Source: Phytohabitans suffuscus (lineage in GTDB: Bacteria > Actinomycetota > Actinomycetes > Mycobacteriales > Micromonosporaceae). From it: a stretch of DNA of 64,000 nucleotides. Below the pieces are notes generated by a model. It searched no databases and was not told the origin of the DNA. It saw only the letters and a list, made by a program, of their open reading frames with translations. Below, piece by piece: positions 18,846-28,256 of the stretch. Within the stretch, counting starts at the first letter, position 1. The number at the start of each line of letters is the position of its first letter. The stretch lies in NCBI RefSeq assembly GCF_011764565.1, contig NZ_AP022871.1:3534320-3598319 (forward strand), given 5' to 3'. A program made the position numbers and the translations under genes.

Positions 18846-19858
18846 GTCTCGACTGGATCTACTGGGCGATCTCGTGGATCCTGCTGCGCTGGCATTCGCT
18901 GTGGGAAACGATCGGCGTCCCGGATGGCACCGTCCTGGGCACCAACTGGGCGTGGATCCTCTCGATCGTGTTCCTCGTGGTCACCGTCCGGGTGATCCTA
19001 TTCCCGATCTTCGTTCGCCAGATCAAGTCGCAGCGTGCCATGCAGGCGCTGCAGCCCCAGGTCAAGGCCCTCCAGGAAAAGCACAAGGGTGACCGGGAGA
19101 CGCTCCAGAAAGAGATGATGGAGCTCTACCGGAAGGAGAAGGCCAATCCGCTCATGGGCTGCCTGCCCATGTTCCTGCAGATCCCGGTCTTTCTCGGTCT
19201 CTTCCACGTGCTCCGCCGCCTGGACCCGGTGCAGTCGCTCAACACCACGATCTACGGGTGGAGCCAGGCGCAGTGGGACAGCGCCGTGCACGCGAAGCTC
19301 TTCACCGCGCCGATCGCCGGCCAGTTCGGGTCGTCGACCACCGAGCTGGAGCAGATGGGTGCCAACGGCACCACGGTGAAGATCATTGCGGCCATCCTGG
19401 TCGCCATCATGATCGTGACGACCTACCTGACCAGCCGCCAGATGATCCTCAAGACCGGCTGGGCCGAGGATCCGCAGCAGCGCATGATCCAGCGGCTGAT
19501 GCTCTACGGCATCCCGGCGTCGCTGCTCATCTCCGGCGCGATCTTCCCGATCGGCGTGATCATCTACTGGGTCACCAACAACCTCTTCACCCTCGGCCAG
19601 CAGCAGTGGGTGCTGCGCAAGTACCCGCCGCCGGTCATCAACAACAAGAGCGGCAAGGCGGTGCCCGGCCCGGCTGCCGCGCGTAAGGCGGCCGCGCCCC
19701 AGCCGCAGGACAAGCCGAGCCGGTTCAGCCGTTCCAAGACCAACGGCGCCGCGGTGCAGGACACCAAGCCGGCGGTCGACGGCAAGGCCCTCGCGCCCAA
19801 GCCCGGCGCGAAGCCGGTCAATCCCAAGAAGCGCAAGCCCGCGAAGCGCCAGGGTTGA
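18842..19858 (+). CDS. yidC: Membrane protein insertase YidC/Oxa1
   Basis: A 338-residue insertase that integrates proteins into the cytoplasmic membrane with or without SecYEG. It has about five transmembrane segments, with the cytoplasmic coiled hairpin [20 protein letters not shown] between the first two. The conserved [20 protein letters not shown] and the late [20 protein letters not shown] segments are present. The C-terminal 75 residues are a basic, Lys/Pro/Ala-rich tail that can contact ribosomes. The start is TTG, overlapping the yidD stop. Confidence 0.95.
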   Translation: MSLDWIYWAISWILLRWHSLWETIGVPDGTVLGTNWAWILSIVFLVVTVRVILFPIFVRQIKSQRAMQALQPQVKALQEKHKGDRETLQKEMMELYRKEKANPLMGCLPMFLQIPVFLGLFHVLRRLDPVQSLNTTIYGWSQAQWDSAVHAKLFTAPIAGQFGSSTTELEQMGANGTTVKIIAAILVAIMIVTTYLTSRQMILKTGWAEDPQQRMIQRLMLYGIPASLLISGAIFPIGVIIYWVTNNLFTLGQQQWVLRKYPPPVINNKSGKAVPGPAAARKAAAPQPQDKPSRFSRSKTNGAAVQDTKPAVDGKALAPKPGAKPVNPKKRKPAKRQG

Positions 19859-19864
19859 CGCGAC

Positions 19865-19895
19865 CGGTGCCCGTCGGCTCAGCCGGCGGGCACCG
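19865..19895 (+). terminator. Hairpin after yidC
   Basis: CGGTGCCCG at 19865-19873 pairs with CGGGCACCG at 19887-19895, extended inward by CGGC/GCCG with one mismatch. There is no T run, as is common in actinomycetes. It may attenuate rather than fully end transcription, because jag follows in the same direction. Confidence 0.5.
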
Positions 19896-20024
19896 TGGCG
19901 CTCCCCCGGCAGCCGCGATCAGCGCTCCCAGAAACGTGCCCGTGGACGCAGGCAAGCACACGCCCGCCGCGGGAAACCACCGGACCGGAGACGGTCCAGC
20001 CGAACGAGTACGGAGATGAGACCG

Positions 20025-20606
20025 GTGACCGACACCAGCGTTCCCCAGACCGACCAGTCCCTCGACGACGAGTTGGACGCCACGACGGAAGCGGTCGAGG
20101 ACGAGGAGGACGACGCCAAGGAGGCGGATACCGCCCCAAGCGACACGGATCTCTTCCGGCAGAGCGAGATCGCCGCGGACTACGTGGAGGGCCTGCTGGA
20201 CATCCTCGACTACGACGGCGACATCGACGAGCTGGTCTCCGCCGGCCGGCCGGTCGTCGAGGTCGTCGGCGGGCGCCTGCAGCCGCTGGTCGGGCAGCGC
20301 GGCGCCACGCTCGAGGCGCTCCAGGAGCTGACCCGCCTGGCGGTGTTCCGGCAGACCGGCACGCCCAGCCGCCTGCTGCTCGACGTCGGTGGCTACCGGG
20401 CCAACCGGCGCAAGGAGCTTGCCGCCGTCGCCAAGAACGCGGTGGAGAAGGTCAAGGAGTACGGCGAGCCGGTGCGCCTGGAGGCGATGTCCGCGTTCGA
20501 GCGCAAGTGCGTGCACGACGTGGTCAACGCGCTCGCCGGCGTGGAGAGCGAGTCGGAGGGCGTGGAGCCCAACCGCCGGATCGTCGTGCGCCCGGTCGCC
20601 GACTAG
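20025..20606 (+). CDS. jag: KH-R3H RNA-binding protein Jag/KhpB
   Basis: A 193-residue cytoplasmic protein. The first 45 residues are acidic and disordered. A KH domain follows (LVSAGRPVVEVVGGRLQPLV with the GQRGATLEALQ loop) and then an R3H domain (ERKCVHDVVNAL). It is the KhpB partner of KhpA that binds small RNAs and influences cell-wall growth. The GTG at 20025 has GGAG at an 8-9-base spacing; an ATG at 20016 is too close to that site. It is always found between yidC and rsmG in Actinobacteria. Confidence 0.93.
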   Translation: MTDTSVPQTDQSLDDELDATTEAVEDEEDDAKEADTAPSDTDLFRQSEIAADYVEGLLDILDYDGDIDELVSAGRPVVEVVGGRLQPLVGQRGATLEALQELTRLAVFRQTGTPSRLLLDVGGYRANRRKELAAVAKNAVEKVKEYGEPVRLEAMSAFERKCVHDVVNALAGVESESEGVEPNRRIVVRPVAD

Positions 20607-20610
20607 CCAC

Positions 20611-21371
20611 GTGTCTCACGATCACACGACCGGCCCGGGTGGTTCGCCACCCGGGCCGCTGTCTGCGCCCGCCCATGCCCTTTTCGGCGATCGGCTCGAC
20701 GTCGCGGTCGCGTACGCGGAGCTGCTCGCGACCGACGGCGTCGTCCGCGGACTGATCGGCCCCGGGAAGCACCGCGTATCTGGGACCGCCACCTGCTCAA
20801 CTGCGCGGTGGTCGCGGAGCTGATCCCTCAGGGGGCTTCTGTCGTAGACGTGGGGTCCGGGGCGGGTTTGCCCGGTATGGTGCTTGCTGTGGCCCGGCCG
20901 GACCTAACGATCACCCTGGTCGAGCCACTGGCACGACGGACTGCCTTCCTGGCGGAGGTGGTGGCGGAGCTCGACCTGGATCGGACCGTGGAGGTGGTCC
21001 GGGCGCGGGCCGAGGAGGTCGCCGGGAGGAGTCCCGCTGACATCGTCACCGCTCGGGCGGTCGCGCCACTCGACCGGCTCGCTGGCTGGTGTCTACCCCT
21101 CGCCGCCATCGGTGGGCGGCTGCTCGCGCTCAAGGGCGCCTCAGCCGTCGACGAGGTCGCGGCACACCGTGATGCGGTCGGTCGGCTGGGCGGTGCCACG
21201 CCGGTCGTACGGCGATGTGGGGTCGGTCTCATCGACCCACCGACGACCGTCGTGGAGATCGTCCGGGAGCGCGCTGTCGGGCCGGCACGGTCGAAGGCAT
21301 CGCGGGGGGCGAGCCGCCGGTCTACATCGGACGGTGGCACCGCGCGCGGGGGTAGAGCGCGGAGGGGTTAG
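20611..21371 (+). CDS. rsmG: 16S rRNA (guanine-527-N7)-methyltransferase RsmG, with one frame break
   Basis: RsmG methylates G527 of 16S rRNA using AdoMet. The N-terminal part, [20 protein letters not shown], ends in ...LIGPG and continues in another frame from [20 protein letters not shown], the AdoMet motif. One missing C in the four-C run 20760-20763 would restore [20 protein letters not shown] and one frame of 253 residues. A strongly basic Arg/Gly/Ser tail follows VVEIVRE. The GTG start is 4 bases after jag. The break is probably a base-calling error. Confidence 0.9.
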
Positions 21372-21829
21372 ATGGTCGGGCGGCCACGGACTGTCGGTGT
21401 CGGATGGCCGCCGGACGCGGTGCCAATCTTTGGCGGCGCGCTGAGACGTGTATGCGGCTTTCTCCTGTATGTCGTACCGCCGCGGGGTGCCAGTCGGGCT
21501 CATGTGTCGGACACCAATGGCCTCTCGCGCCCATCGGCCGTAGGCTGGCCGCGCGTCGGTAGTTTGGAACCGGCGGCGACTCCTGTGCGGCAGCATCCCC
21601 CGCTGCCCGCCGGGCCGCCCACATCGCCGGGGCATCCGGACGCGAGTGCTGTTATGGCCGACCCATCCGGAGTGGACAGGGATGACACGGTGCAGGACAA
21701 CGGTAGGTACGACGATTCGGGGTTGAGTCACCCGGCGGCTACCGCGCGGGCGGGGCCGCTGTTTCACGTGGAACCGACTACGAAGGCTGGTCCGTCGGTC
21801 GGGGCGTTCCTCGTTACGAAGGGGTGCCG
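21372..21829. other. rsmG-parA intergenic region
   Basis: A 458-base gap with no supported gene; the long plus-strand open frame through it lacks third-position G/C bias. It holds one imperfect parS at 21761-21774 and presumably the parAB promoter. Confidence 0.6.
21761..21774. promoter_or_regulatory. parS-like site 1 (one mismatch)
   Basis: GTTTCACGTGGAAC differs at one position from the 14-bp palindrome GTTTCACGTGAAAC bound by ParB. It lies 56 bases upstream of the parA start. Confidence 0.75.
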
Positions 21830-23112
21830 ATGGCTGGACAGGGTGAGGCCGACCCGCATGCCGTGCCGCAGCCGCGGGCCGGTAGCGGGTACGACCGCTC
21901 CGCCCGCCACGACGGCGAGCCGGGTCCGGCCACCGGGAGGTCAGCAGTGCCAGAGCGTTCCCCTCAGCCGCCGACGGGGTACCCCACCGGCGCGCCGGAC
22001 GATCCGCACCGCCGCCCGGCCCCGACACCGCGCTCTCAGCCGTCCGCGGTGCCCCGGCCGTCTCCCCCGCGACCGCCCCCGGTACCGCGCGAGCCACGGC
22101 CTCCGTCAAGCCCGTGTCGGGGGCGTCCCCGTCACCCTCTCCGGCGCCACGGGCCGACACGCCCGCGCCGCCTGCCAGCACTTATGGTGATGAAGGAGGG
22201 GTTGACGCGTACGTTTCACGTGAAACCCCGTCGCGTGAAGAGGATGATCCACCGTTGGCTATGGAGGCAATGCGCGCAGTCCAGATCCTGAACCCGAGTG
22301 GCGAGGTCACGATGCCCCGCCCGGCCCGGCCAAGGATCATGTGCGTGGCAAACCAGAAGGGCGGCGTCGGCAAGACCACGACCACCGTAAACCTGGCTGT
22401 GGCACTCGCCCTCCACGGCAACCGGGTACTGGTGGTCGACCTCGACCCGCAGGGCAACGCCTCCACGGGCCTCAACGTGCCGCACCACGCGGGCATCCCC
22501 GACGTGTACGACTGCCTGATCGACAACGTGCCGCTGGCCGACGTCGCCCAGGCGGTCGAAGGCATCCCGAACCTCTGGTGCGTGCCCGCGACGATCGACC
22601 TCGCCGGCGCCGAGATCGAGCTCGTCTCGGTGGTCGCCCGTGAGTCCCGGCTGGCCCGCGCGATCGCGGCGCACCCGGAGACGTTCGACTACGTCTTCAT
22701 CGACTGCCCGCCCTCGCTGGGCCTGCTGACGGTCAACGCCCTGGTGGCCGCCCAGGAGGTGCTGATCCCGATCCAGTGCGAGTACTACGCGCTGGAGGGC
22801 CTCAACCAGCTGATCAACAACATCAACCTCGTCAAGCAGCACCTGAACCCGACGCTCGACGTCTCCACGATCCTGCTGACCATGTACGACCGCCGCACCC
22901 GCCTGGCCGACGCCGTCGAGCAGGACGTCCGTAACCACTTCGGCGACAAGGTGCTGCAGGCGGTCATCCCGCGTAACGTCCGCGTCTCCGAGGCGCCCAG
23001 CTACGGCCAGTCGGTCATGACCTACGATCCCGGTTCGCGTGGCGCCACGAGCTACTTCGAGGCCGCTCAGGAAATCGCGGAGCGTGGGGTCAAACTGGGA
23101 GGAGCGGCGTGA
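21830..23112 (+). CDS. parA: Chromosome partitioning ATPase ParA, with one frame break
   Basis: A deviant-Walker ATPase that moves ParB-parS complexes. The ATPase domain starts IMCVANQKGGVGKTTTTVNL (deviant Walker A) and has VVDLDPQGNASTGL and FIDCPPSLGLLTVNAL. The ATG at 21830 has GAAGGGG 7-8 bases upstream. The first 75 codons run in one frame with strong codon bias and then switch; adding one C to the run at 22052-22055 joins them into 427 residues. The N-terminal 145 residues are a Pro/Ser/Ala-rich extension containing the YVSRETPS stretch, whose DNA is a perfect parS. If the frame join is wrong, the shortest credible start is the GTG at 22114. Confidence 0.88.
22213..22226. promoter_or_regulatory. 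parS site 2, inside parA coding sequence
   Basis: GTTTCACGTGAAAC, a perfect palindrome, is read in frame as V-S-R-E-T in the ParA N-terminal extension. ParB binding here could also autoregulate parAB. Confidence 0.92.
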
Positions 23113-23146
23113 GGCAGCCGTTCGTCGATGATCGGGAGAGTGCGGC

Positions 23147-24212
23147 ATGAAGAACCGTCCGCGCGGCGGGCTCGGACGCGGGCTGGGGGCCCTGATCCCC
23201 ACCGCGCCCCCGCAGCCGTCGGGTGGCGATCCGGCGGCTGACGCGCCTGCGGCCACCGGCGCCAGCACCGGCGCGACCGCGACCGAGACCACCCCGGCCG
23301 ATGGGGCGTCAAACGGCGCGGCGGCCCACGTGCCCCCGCCGAGCTTGCCGCCACCCCAGCGCCACGAGCCACCTGGCGCCCGTGCCCGGCGCCCGCTTCG
23401 CCGAGATCCCGGTCGAGTCGATCGTCCCCAACCCGAAGCAGCCGCGGCACGTCTTCGACGAAGAGGCCATGGAGGAGCTCAAGACCTCCATCCAGGAGGT
23501 CGGCCTTCTGCAGCCGATCGTGGTGCGCGAGCTTGACGGCGGCGAGAAGTACGAACTCGTCATGGGCGAGCGCCGCTGGCGCGCCGCCCAGGCCACCGGC
23601 CGCGACACCATCCCGGCCATCGTCCGCGACACCCGCGACGACGCGATGCTCCGCGACGCGCTCCTGGAAAACATCCACCGCGCCAACCTGAACCCACTCG
23701 AAGAGGCGGCCGCGTACCAGCAGCTGCTGGAGGAGTTCGGGGCGACGCACGAGGAGCTGGCGAAGCGGATCGGCCGGAGCCGCCCGCAGATCTCCAACAC
23801 GATCCGGCTCCTGAACCTCCCGGCTCAGGTACAGCGCCGCGTGGCGGCCGGCGTGCTCTCCGCGGGTCACGCCCGCGCCCTGCTCGGCCTGGACGACACC
23901 CAGTCCCAGGAGGACCTGGCGCTGCGCATCGTGGCCGAGGGCCTGTCCGTGCGGGCGACCGAGGAGCTCGTGGCCCTGGCCGTCGCCGAGGGCCCCACCC
24001 CCACGGCAAAGCCAGCCAAGCGGCGCGTCAAGGCCCACGCACCCGCCCTGAGCGACCTCGCCGAACGCCTCTCCGACCGCTTCGACACCCGTGTGAAGGT
24101 CGACATCGGCCGGAGCAAGGGGAAAATCACGATCGAGTTCGCGACCGTGGACGACCTCGAGCGCATCGTGGGCATCATCGGCGTGGAGCGTACGGAGCAG
24201 CAGCCGGAGTAG
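23147..24212 (+). CDS. parB: Chromosome partitioning CTPase ParB, with two nearby frame breaks
   Basis: ParB binds parS, spreads as a CTP-dependent clamp and interacts with ParA. The N-terminal [13 protein letters not shown] motif is the ParA-interacting end. The CTP-binding region has [27 protein letters not shown] and [14 protein letters not shown], followed by the helix-turn-helix [20 protein letters not shown] and a C-terminal dimerisation domain. The frame changes in the linker. Adding one C to each of the runs 23333-23337 and 23354-23357 gives a single frame ([18 protein letters not shown]) of 355 residues. The start is ATG with GGGAGAG upstream; parA ends 34 bases before. Confidence 0.93.
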
Positions 24213-24270
24213 CCGACTCAGCCTCCAGCCCTAATGGCGGCCGCGAACCCTGATCGGGGGTCCGCGGCCG

Positions 24271-24294
24271 TCGCCGTTTCACGTGAAACGGCGA
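24271..24294. promoter_or_regulatory. parS site 3 within a 24-bp perfect palindrome
   Basis: The core GTTTCACGTGAAAC is at 24276-24289, and symmetry continues outward through TCGCC/GGCGA on both sides. It lies 59 bases after the parB stop and may double as a terminator hairpin for parAB. Confidence 0.92.
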
Positions 24295-26254
24295 CGGGGG
24301 GTCCGGTGGGCGGGCCTGACTCCCCTCTCCCCCGCCCTTGGTGCGCGTGGCCGTTAGTCGCCGTCGAGCCCGGTCGTCGGTATCCGGCCCGCCCTGCGGC
24401 GGTCGACGCCTGCCCTCCTTGCCGGCGACGGAGGGCGGTGGTGCCGGCTAGCCCCTCGTGGCTATCGGCGGTCCTGGTGCCGATCCGCTCGCCCGTCGAC
24501 ATGGCCGATTGGCTCGACCGGATTCTGGATCGGGGGCGGGATCTCTGTCCGCGATGTACGAGGCCGCAGATCGGCATCGTCTTCGCTGGCGCGCGGGCCG
24601 ACGCTGCCCGCTGCAGAGACGGGGAGCCCTGCGGTGGACGGATTGAATCGGCGAGCCTCGCCCGGGGAGAAGGCGTCCCTGGTTCGAGCGGCATTAGCCG
24701 GCGAACCCCGGAGACCGGCGATCGATCGGGAGGCTCAAGCGCGCGTCGTGCGGTGGCCACTGATCCCGGTCGGCTTCGTCGGCTCGGTGGCGAGCGGTCG
24801 GGGCTGCCGGGCCGCCGGTGGGCGTTGTTGGCTACCGCACCGGCCGGGCGTGAAGCCTTCTGGCCCCCTGGGTCCGCGAGCCTGATTTCGTCCCGTCCGG
24901 ACCCCTCGGCTCTCGTTTGTTCGCTACGCGCCGGCCTCAGATCCGTGAGTCAGGCCGTCTGCTCTCCTCGGACGACTGTGGGTCGCCTTGGGCGTCGGTC
25001 TCGCTCGCGCGGGCCGCTGGCTCCGCTCGCTACCCACGGGAGCAAGGCGCAAGCGACTCGCGCAGCGCCCTCGGTCGGTCTGTGGATTCGAGGCCCTCCC
25101 CCGGGCGCATGGCGCCAGCCCGAGATCCCCGCGCGGGTCGCCGCCTGCGTAATGTCGACCCGCGATTTGATGGTCGGGTCGGTCCGGTCGGTCGCGTCGT
25201 CCAGGTCGCTGTCTGCGGGTTGACCGCGACGGTGTTGAGGTGTTCAGGCGTCCGGCAGCTTTCCCGCATCCTTCCTTTCGGCTCGCCCCTGCGACTACGC
25301 GATCCTCGCCCGGTCGCCGTCGACGCAGTGGCACTTCGCTTGTCGGCTGAACGCTCTCGCCTGGCCAGTCAGCGAAAAGGGCAACCCAGGGGGCAAGACC
25401 AGCCAGGCGGCGACGGCTCGCCTGGCGTGGGGACGGGTGCCGTGTTGGCCGGCAAGCCACGGTGGGCGTGTGCCCGCCCCGAGCGAGGTACTGGGCGAGG
25501 AGGCTGCTTCGTTGACGCGATGAGGTCTCGGTTTCCAACTTGGCGACCGCTGTTCTGTGGGCGTGCACGTTGGCGCCGTCGAGCTGGGAGAAAAAGCCGG
25601 CGCGTTCTTTGCTTGAGCTCGGGCGCGGTTGCTGCGGCCTTGGGGTAGGTCGTGGGTCGCGTCCTGGACGTCCAGCGTCCGAGCGGACGGCCGGCCCGGC
25701 GCGACGACGACCGCCGTTCCTGCTGTTTCCGACAGCCTCGATGTCAGGCCGGCCCGCCCCGTCTGAGACACCGAAGTGGTGGAGCACGTCGGGGTCCTGG
25801 TGCTCCCTTGGGCGTCGATAGCTGGTCGACTGGTCGCGCCCACTCTTTGCGCGACCAGGTTCCGGGCGTGGGATTTCGTGGCCCCCGCCGGTCCGATGGC
25901 GAGGCCACCGGGACGGCGAATCAGGGAGCGAGGGATCCGCGATGCGTCGGGCGGCAAGCTGGAGCAGCCGCCGCGGCACGAGGGGTGCTTCCTGGGTCAG
26001 GCTCCGTGGGAGGCGGGGGTGGTACGGGCGGTGGACCGGGACGACGGGGCCGTCGCCAGATGCGCCGCCGCCGGGTGCCTCGACGAGCGCAGAGCGAGAG
26101 AAGGTCCAGGGCTTCGGCAAGCACCGGCGAAGAAGTTCGGTGGGGTGGCGCACGACAGCGGCGTCTGCGGACCTGTGACCGCTGGCTGGATCCGTCGCCG
26201 GCGCTGACTGGCGAAGGGCTGGCCCCGCGTGCTCCAGCGGCAACCGATCACCGA

Positions 26255-26270
26255 TGTTTCCCGTGAAACA
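26255..26270. promoter_or_regulatory. parS-like site 4 (one mismatch)
   Basis: TGTTTCCCGTGAAACA matches the 16-bp parS consensus except for one central base (C for A). It lies in the middle of the gene-poor region. Confidence 0.75.
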
Positions 26271-27199
26271 TCGCACCGGCGAGCCACAACCCATAGGGGG
26301 TCTCGTGCGGCACCGGACGAGGGCCACTCGCGCCGACGCACCGGGGTGTGATCCACGGATAGCGAGCCAAGAACGTGCCGCTCGCTGTTGCGAATCGGAG
26401 TGGCTTTACTCGCGACAGCGGATGGGGGCCGAGGGGCAGTCCAGCGATCCAGGAGCAAGCCGGTCCGGCTGCCTATGGCGGACGGTTCCAGGCACGGGGG
26501 CATCCACCTGAAGAGACGCCGGTGCCGTGCGAACGGCTGGGTTCATCGGTCGTGGATGCGGCCATGCGCCAAGCGGCCGGCGACCCCGCAGCGTTCGCCA
26601 GGCGCCCCTGCAGGGTTGGGCAGTCACGCGCTCGGATGGCACAGACGGGAGGCGTTCGCGGCAGCTGGCGACCGAGTGACCACTTCCGCGATCCGCTGGC
26701 ACCCAGTGACCGATCGAAAGCGCCGTCTCCCCCATCCGGTATCGGCGGCGCGACGTGCCGAGGCCGCAGCAGCGCCAGGTCTACCGCCGAGCCGAAGTCC
26801 GCATTTCGAGGCAGCGCCGAGTCGAGCTGTGCGTGCGGCATCCAGGCGCAAGGGAGTCCGTGCGAGAGGACTTCATCAGGCGCCCAGAGACTCCGGGGCG
26901 GTCTCGGCCCGAACCGGCCCGAGCACGGACCTGCCGACGCCCTGAGCGACGGGCGCCGCGCCGGACCGGTAGGAGCGAGGTCGAGATGCAGGGGGCAGAA
27001 AGCCGGCCAGCCTCAGAACATGGCCGTCCGCCAGTCGGGTGCAACCGCGCCTGATTCTCGGCAGCGAGCCCTTCGCAGCCGACAGGAGTCGGGCGGCAAA
27101 GAGCGCGGGCGGAGTGACGCGGGCGAGGGGTCCCAGAACGGAACGAGGCCGCGAGACCGAAGGACGCGCGAGGAGGCGTCGCACCAGGCGAGGACGCGT

Positions 27200-27440
27200 C
27201 GCGAGAAAGACGCGTCGCGCGAAGGAGCCCACCGACTCCCGAAGGCACCGTGGACAGCGCGGACACCACGCGCCCGAGCCCGCAGCGGGCGATGGCGCCG
27301 GTGCACATGGGGCAGGGCTGGCCGATCCTCCGAGCGATCACCGGGCGGAGGCGGTCGACCGCCAGCGGCCAAAGCGGGTGATCGCCACACGGGCGATTGC
27401 CAAGGCGGGGGCATGTGCGGACACCCCGGTGCGCACCCCG
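27200..27440 (-). pseudogene. Possible nucleoside/cytidine-deaminase-like remnant
   Basis: On the minus strand, GQPCPMCTGAIARCGLGRVV is encoded around 27323-27264 with mostly G/C-ending codons, unlike the flanks. PCPMCxGAI is the zinc-binding PCxxC motif of the TadA/guanine-deaminase/CDA superfamily. Upstream, in another frame, HAPALAIAR stands about 35 codons before it, where such enzymes have HAE. No complete frame, start or C-terminal half can be followed. It is either a decayed deaminase or a chance match; I favour a remnant. Confidence 0.35.
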
Positions 27441-27519
27441 GTCCGGCCGGTACCGGCACGCACGGAGCCGCTCAGCCTTGAAGCGGAGCCAGCCAATGAG
27501 CGGGCTCGACGCGTTTCGC

Positions 27520-27555
27520 GGCCTTGAACCATCCAGTGGCCTTGAACTATCCAGG
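27520..27555. repeat. Two 18-bp tandem repeats
   Basis: GGCCTTGAACCATCCAGT is followed directly by GGCCTTGAACTATCCAGG; 16 of 18 bases agree. It lies in the gene-poor region with no assigned role. Confidence 0.7.
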
Positions 27556-27993
27556 GGCGAACCGTGGCTTCGCCATCCGCCGACGCGGTCGCGCCATGTT
27601 CGGCGGGGGCCCAAAAGTCAGAGTGGTCGCGCCGGCCCGAGCGCGGGGACAGGATCGCGTCGTCGTTGAGCTCCGGCGGGACAGAGCAGGTTCGAAAAAC
27701 CGAGGCCCCAACGGCACGCGAGACGGGAGCCCATCGGCACACGCGGCGATGCTGCATTAGGAGAGCGAGCCGGGGCCAACGAACCGCCGGCCACAATCCG
27801 CCGTACGGGGCGCCAACTCAAGAGGCGACACCCGGCGAGGCACGCCAACCCTGCATCGCTGATTCCCAGCGCCCGGCCGAGGTGCCAGCGCCGAACGACC
27901 CCTGGCGGCCGATCGCGTGGAGCATGGCCCGCTCGGCCCGAGGGGGAGCACCAACGGAACACCCAACGGAGCCACCGCGAACCCGCCAAGCTG

Positions 27994-28009
27994 TGTTTCA
28001 CGGGAAACA
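27994..28009. promoter_or_regulatory. parS-like site 5 (one mismatch)
   Basis: TGTTTCACGGGAAACA matches the 16-bp parS consensus with one change (G for T). Confidence 0.75.
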
Positions 28010-28088
28010 TGGCCCACGGCGAGGCACCGCGAACAGCGCCACCAACGGCCGGCCGAAGGCGGTAGAGGGGGTCGTCTCGTCCGGCGTC

Positions 28089-28102
28089 GTTTCACGTGAA
28101 AC
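28089..28102. promoter_or_regulatory. parS site 6
   Basis: GTTTCACGTGAAAC, a perfect core, lies 80 bases from site 5 and just before DnaA boxes. It closes the gene-poor region on its right side. Confidence 0.92.
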
Positions 28103-28114
28103 GGGGAGCGCGCG

Positions 28115-28192
28115 CAATCCACAGGGGTTATCCACAGACGGACCGGATTCGAGAGAAAGTGCCGGTCGGGGACGGTGGTTGCCTGTGGACAG
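28115..28192. promoter_or_regulatory. DnaA boxes beside parS site 6
   Basis: TTATCCACA at 28128-28136 is perfect; CAATCCACA (28115-28123) and TGTGGACAG (28184-28192) are near matches. They lie upstream of the HIT-like gene. Confidence 0.6.
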
Positions 28193-28256
28193 AGAAGGTG
28201 GCGTCCGCCCGAAACGGGGAAGGACAGCGGTCCCCAACTCCGTTAGGGTCAGCCTC

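Larger units (their letters stand above)
24213..28256. other. About 4 kb gene-poor, parS-bounded region
   Basis: No open frame over these 4044 bases shows a recognisable domain or sustained third-position G/C bias. The long frames (for example 24924-26327 on the minus strand and 26375-27481 on the plus strand) translate into Arg/Gly/Pro/Ser-rich sequence typical of non-coding high-GC DNA. The region holds parS sites at 24276, 26255, 27994 and 28089, DnaA boxes near 28115-28192, a short tandem repeat at 27520 and a deaminase-like coding remnant near 27.2-27.4 kb. It may be a centromere-like spacer or a decayed gene zone. Confidence 0.6.

Noticed and set aside
21372..22190. 272-codon plus-strand frame between rsmG and parA
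   Set aside because: It overlaps the well-biased parA N-terminal frame and has no codon bias itself.
24924..26327. 467-codon minus-strand frame in the gene-poor island
   Set aside because: No third-position G/C bias, no recognisable domain, Arg/Pro/Ser-rich translation.
26375..27481. 368-codon plus-strand frame in the island
   Set aside because: Same lack of codon bias; it overlaps, on the other strand, the better supported deaminase-like remnant.
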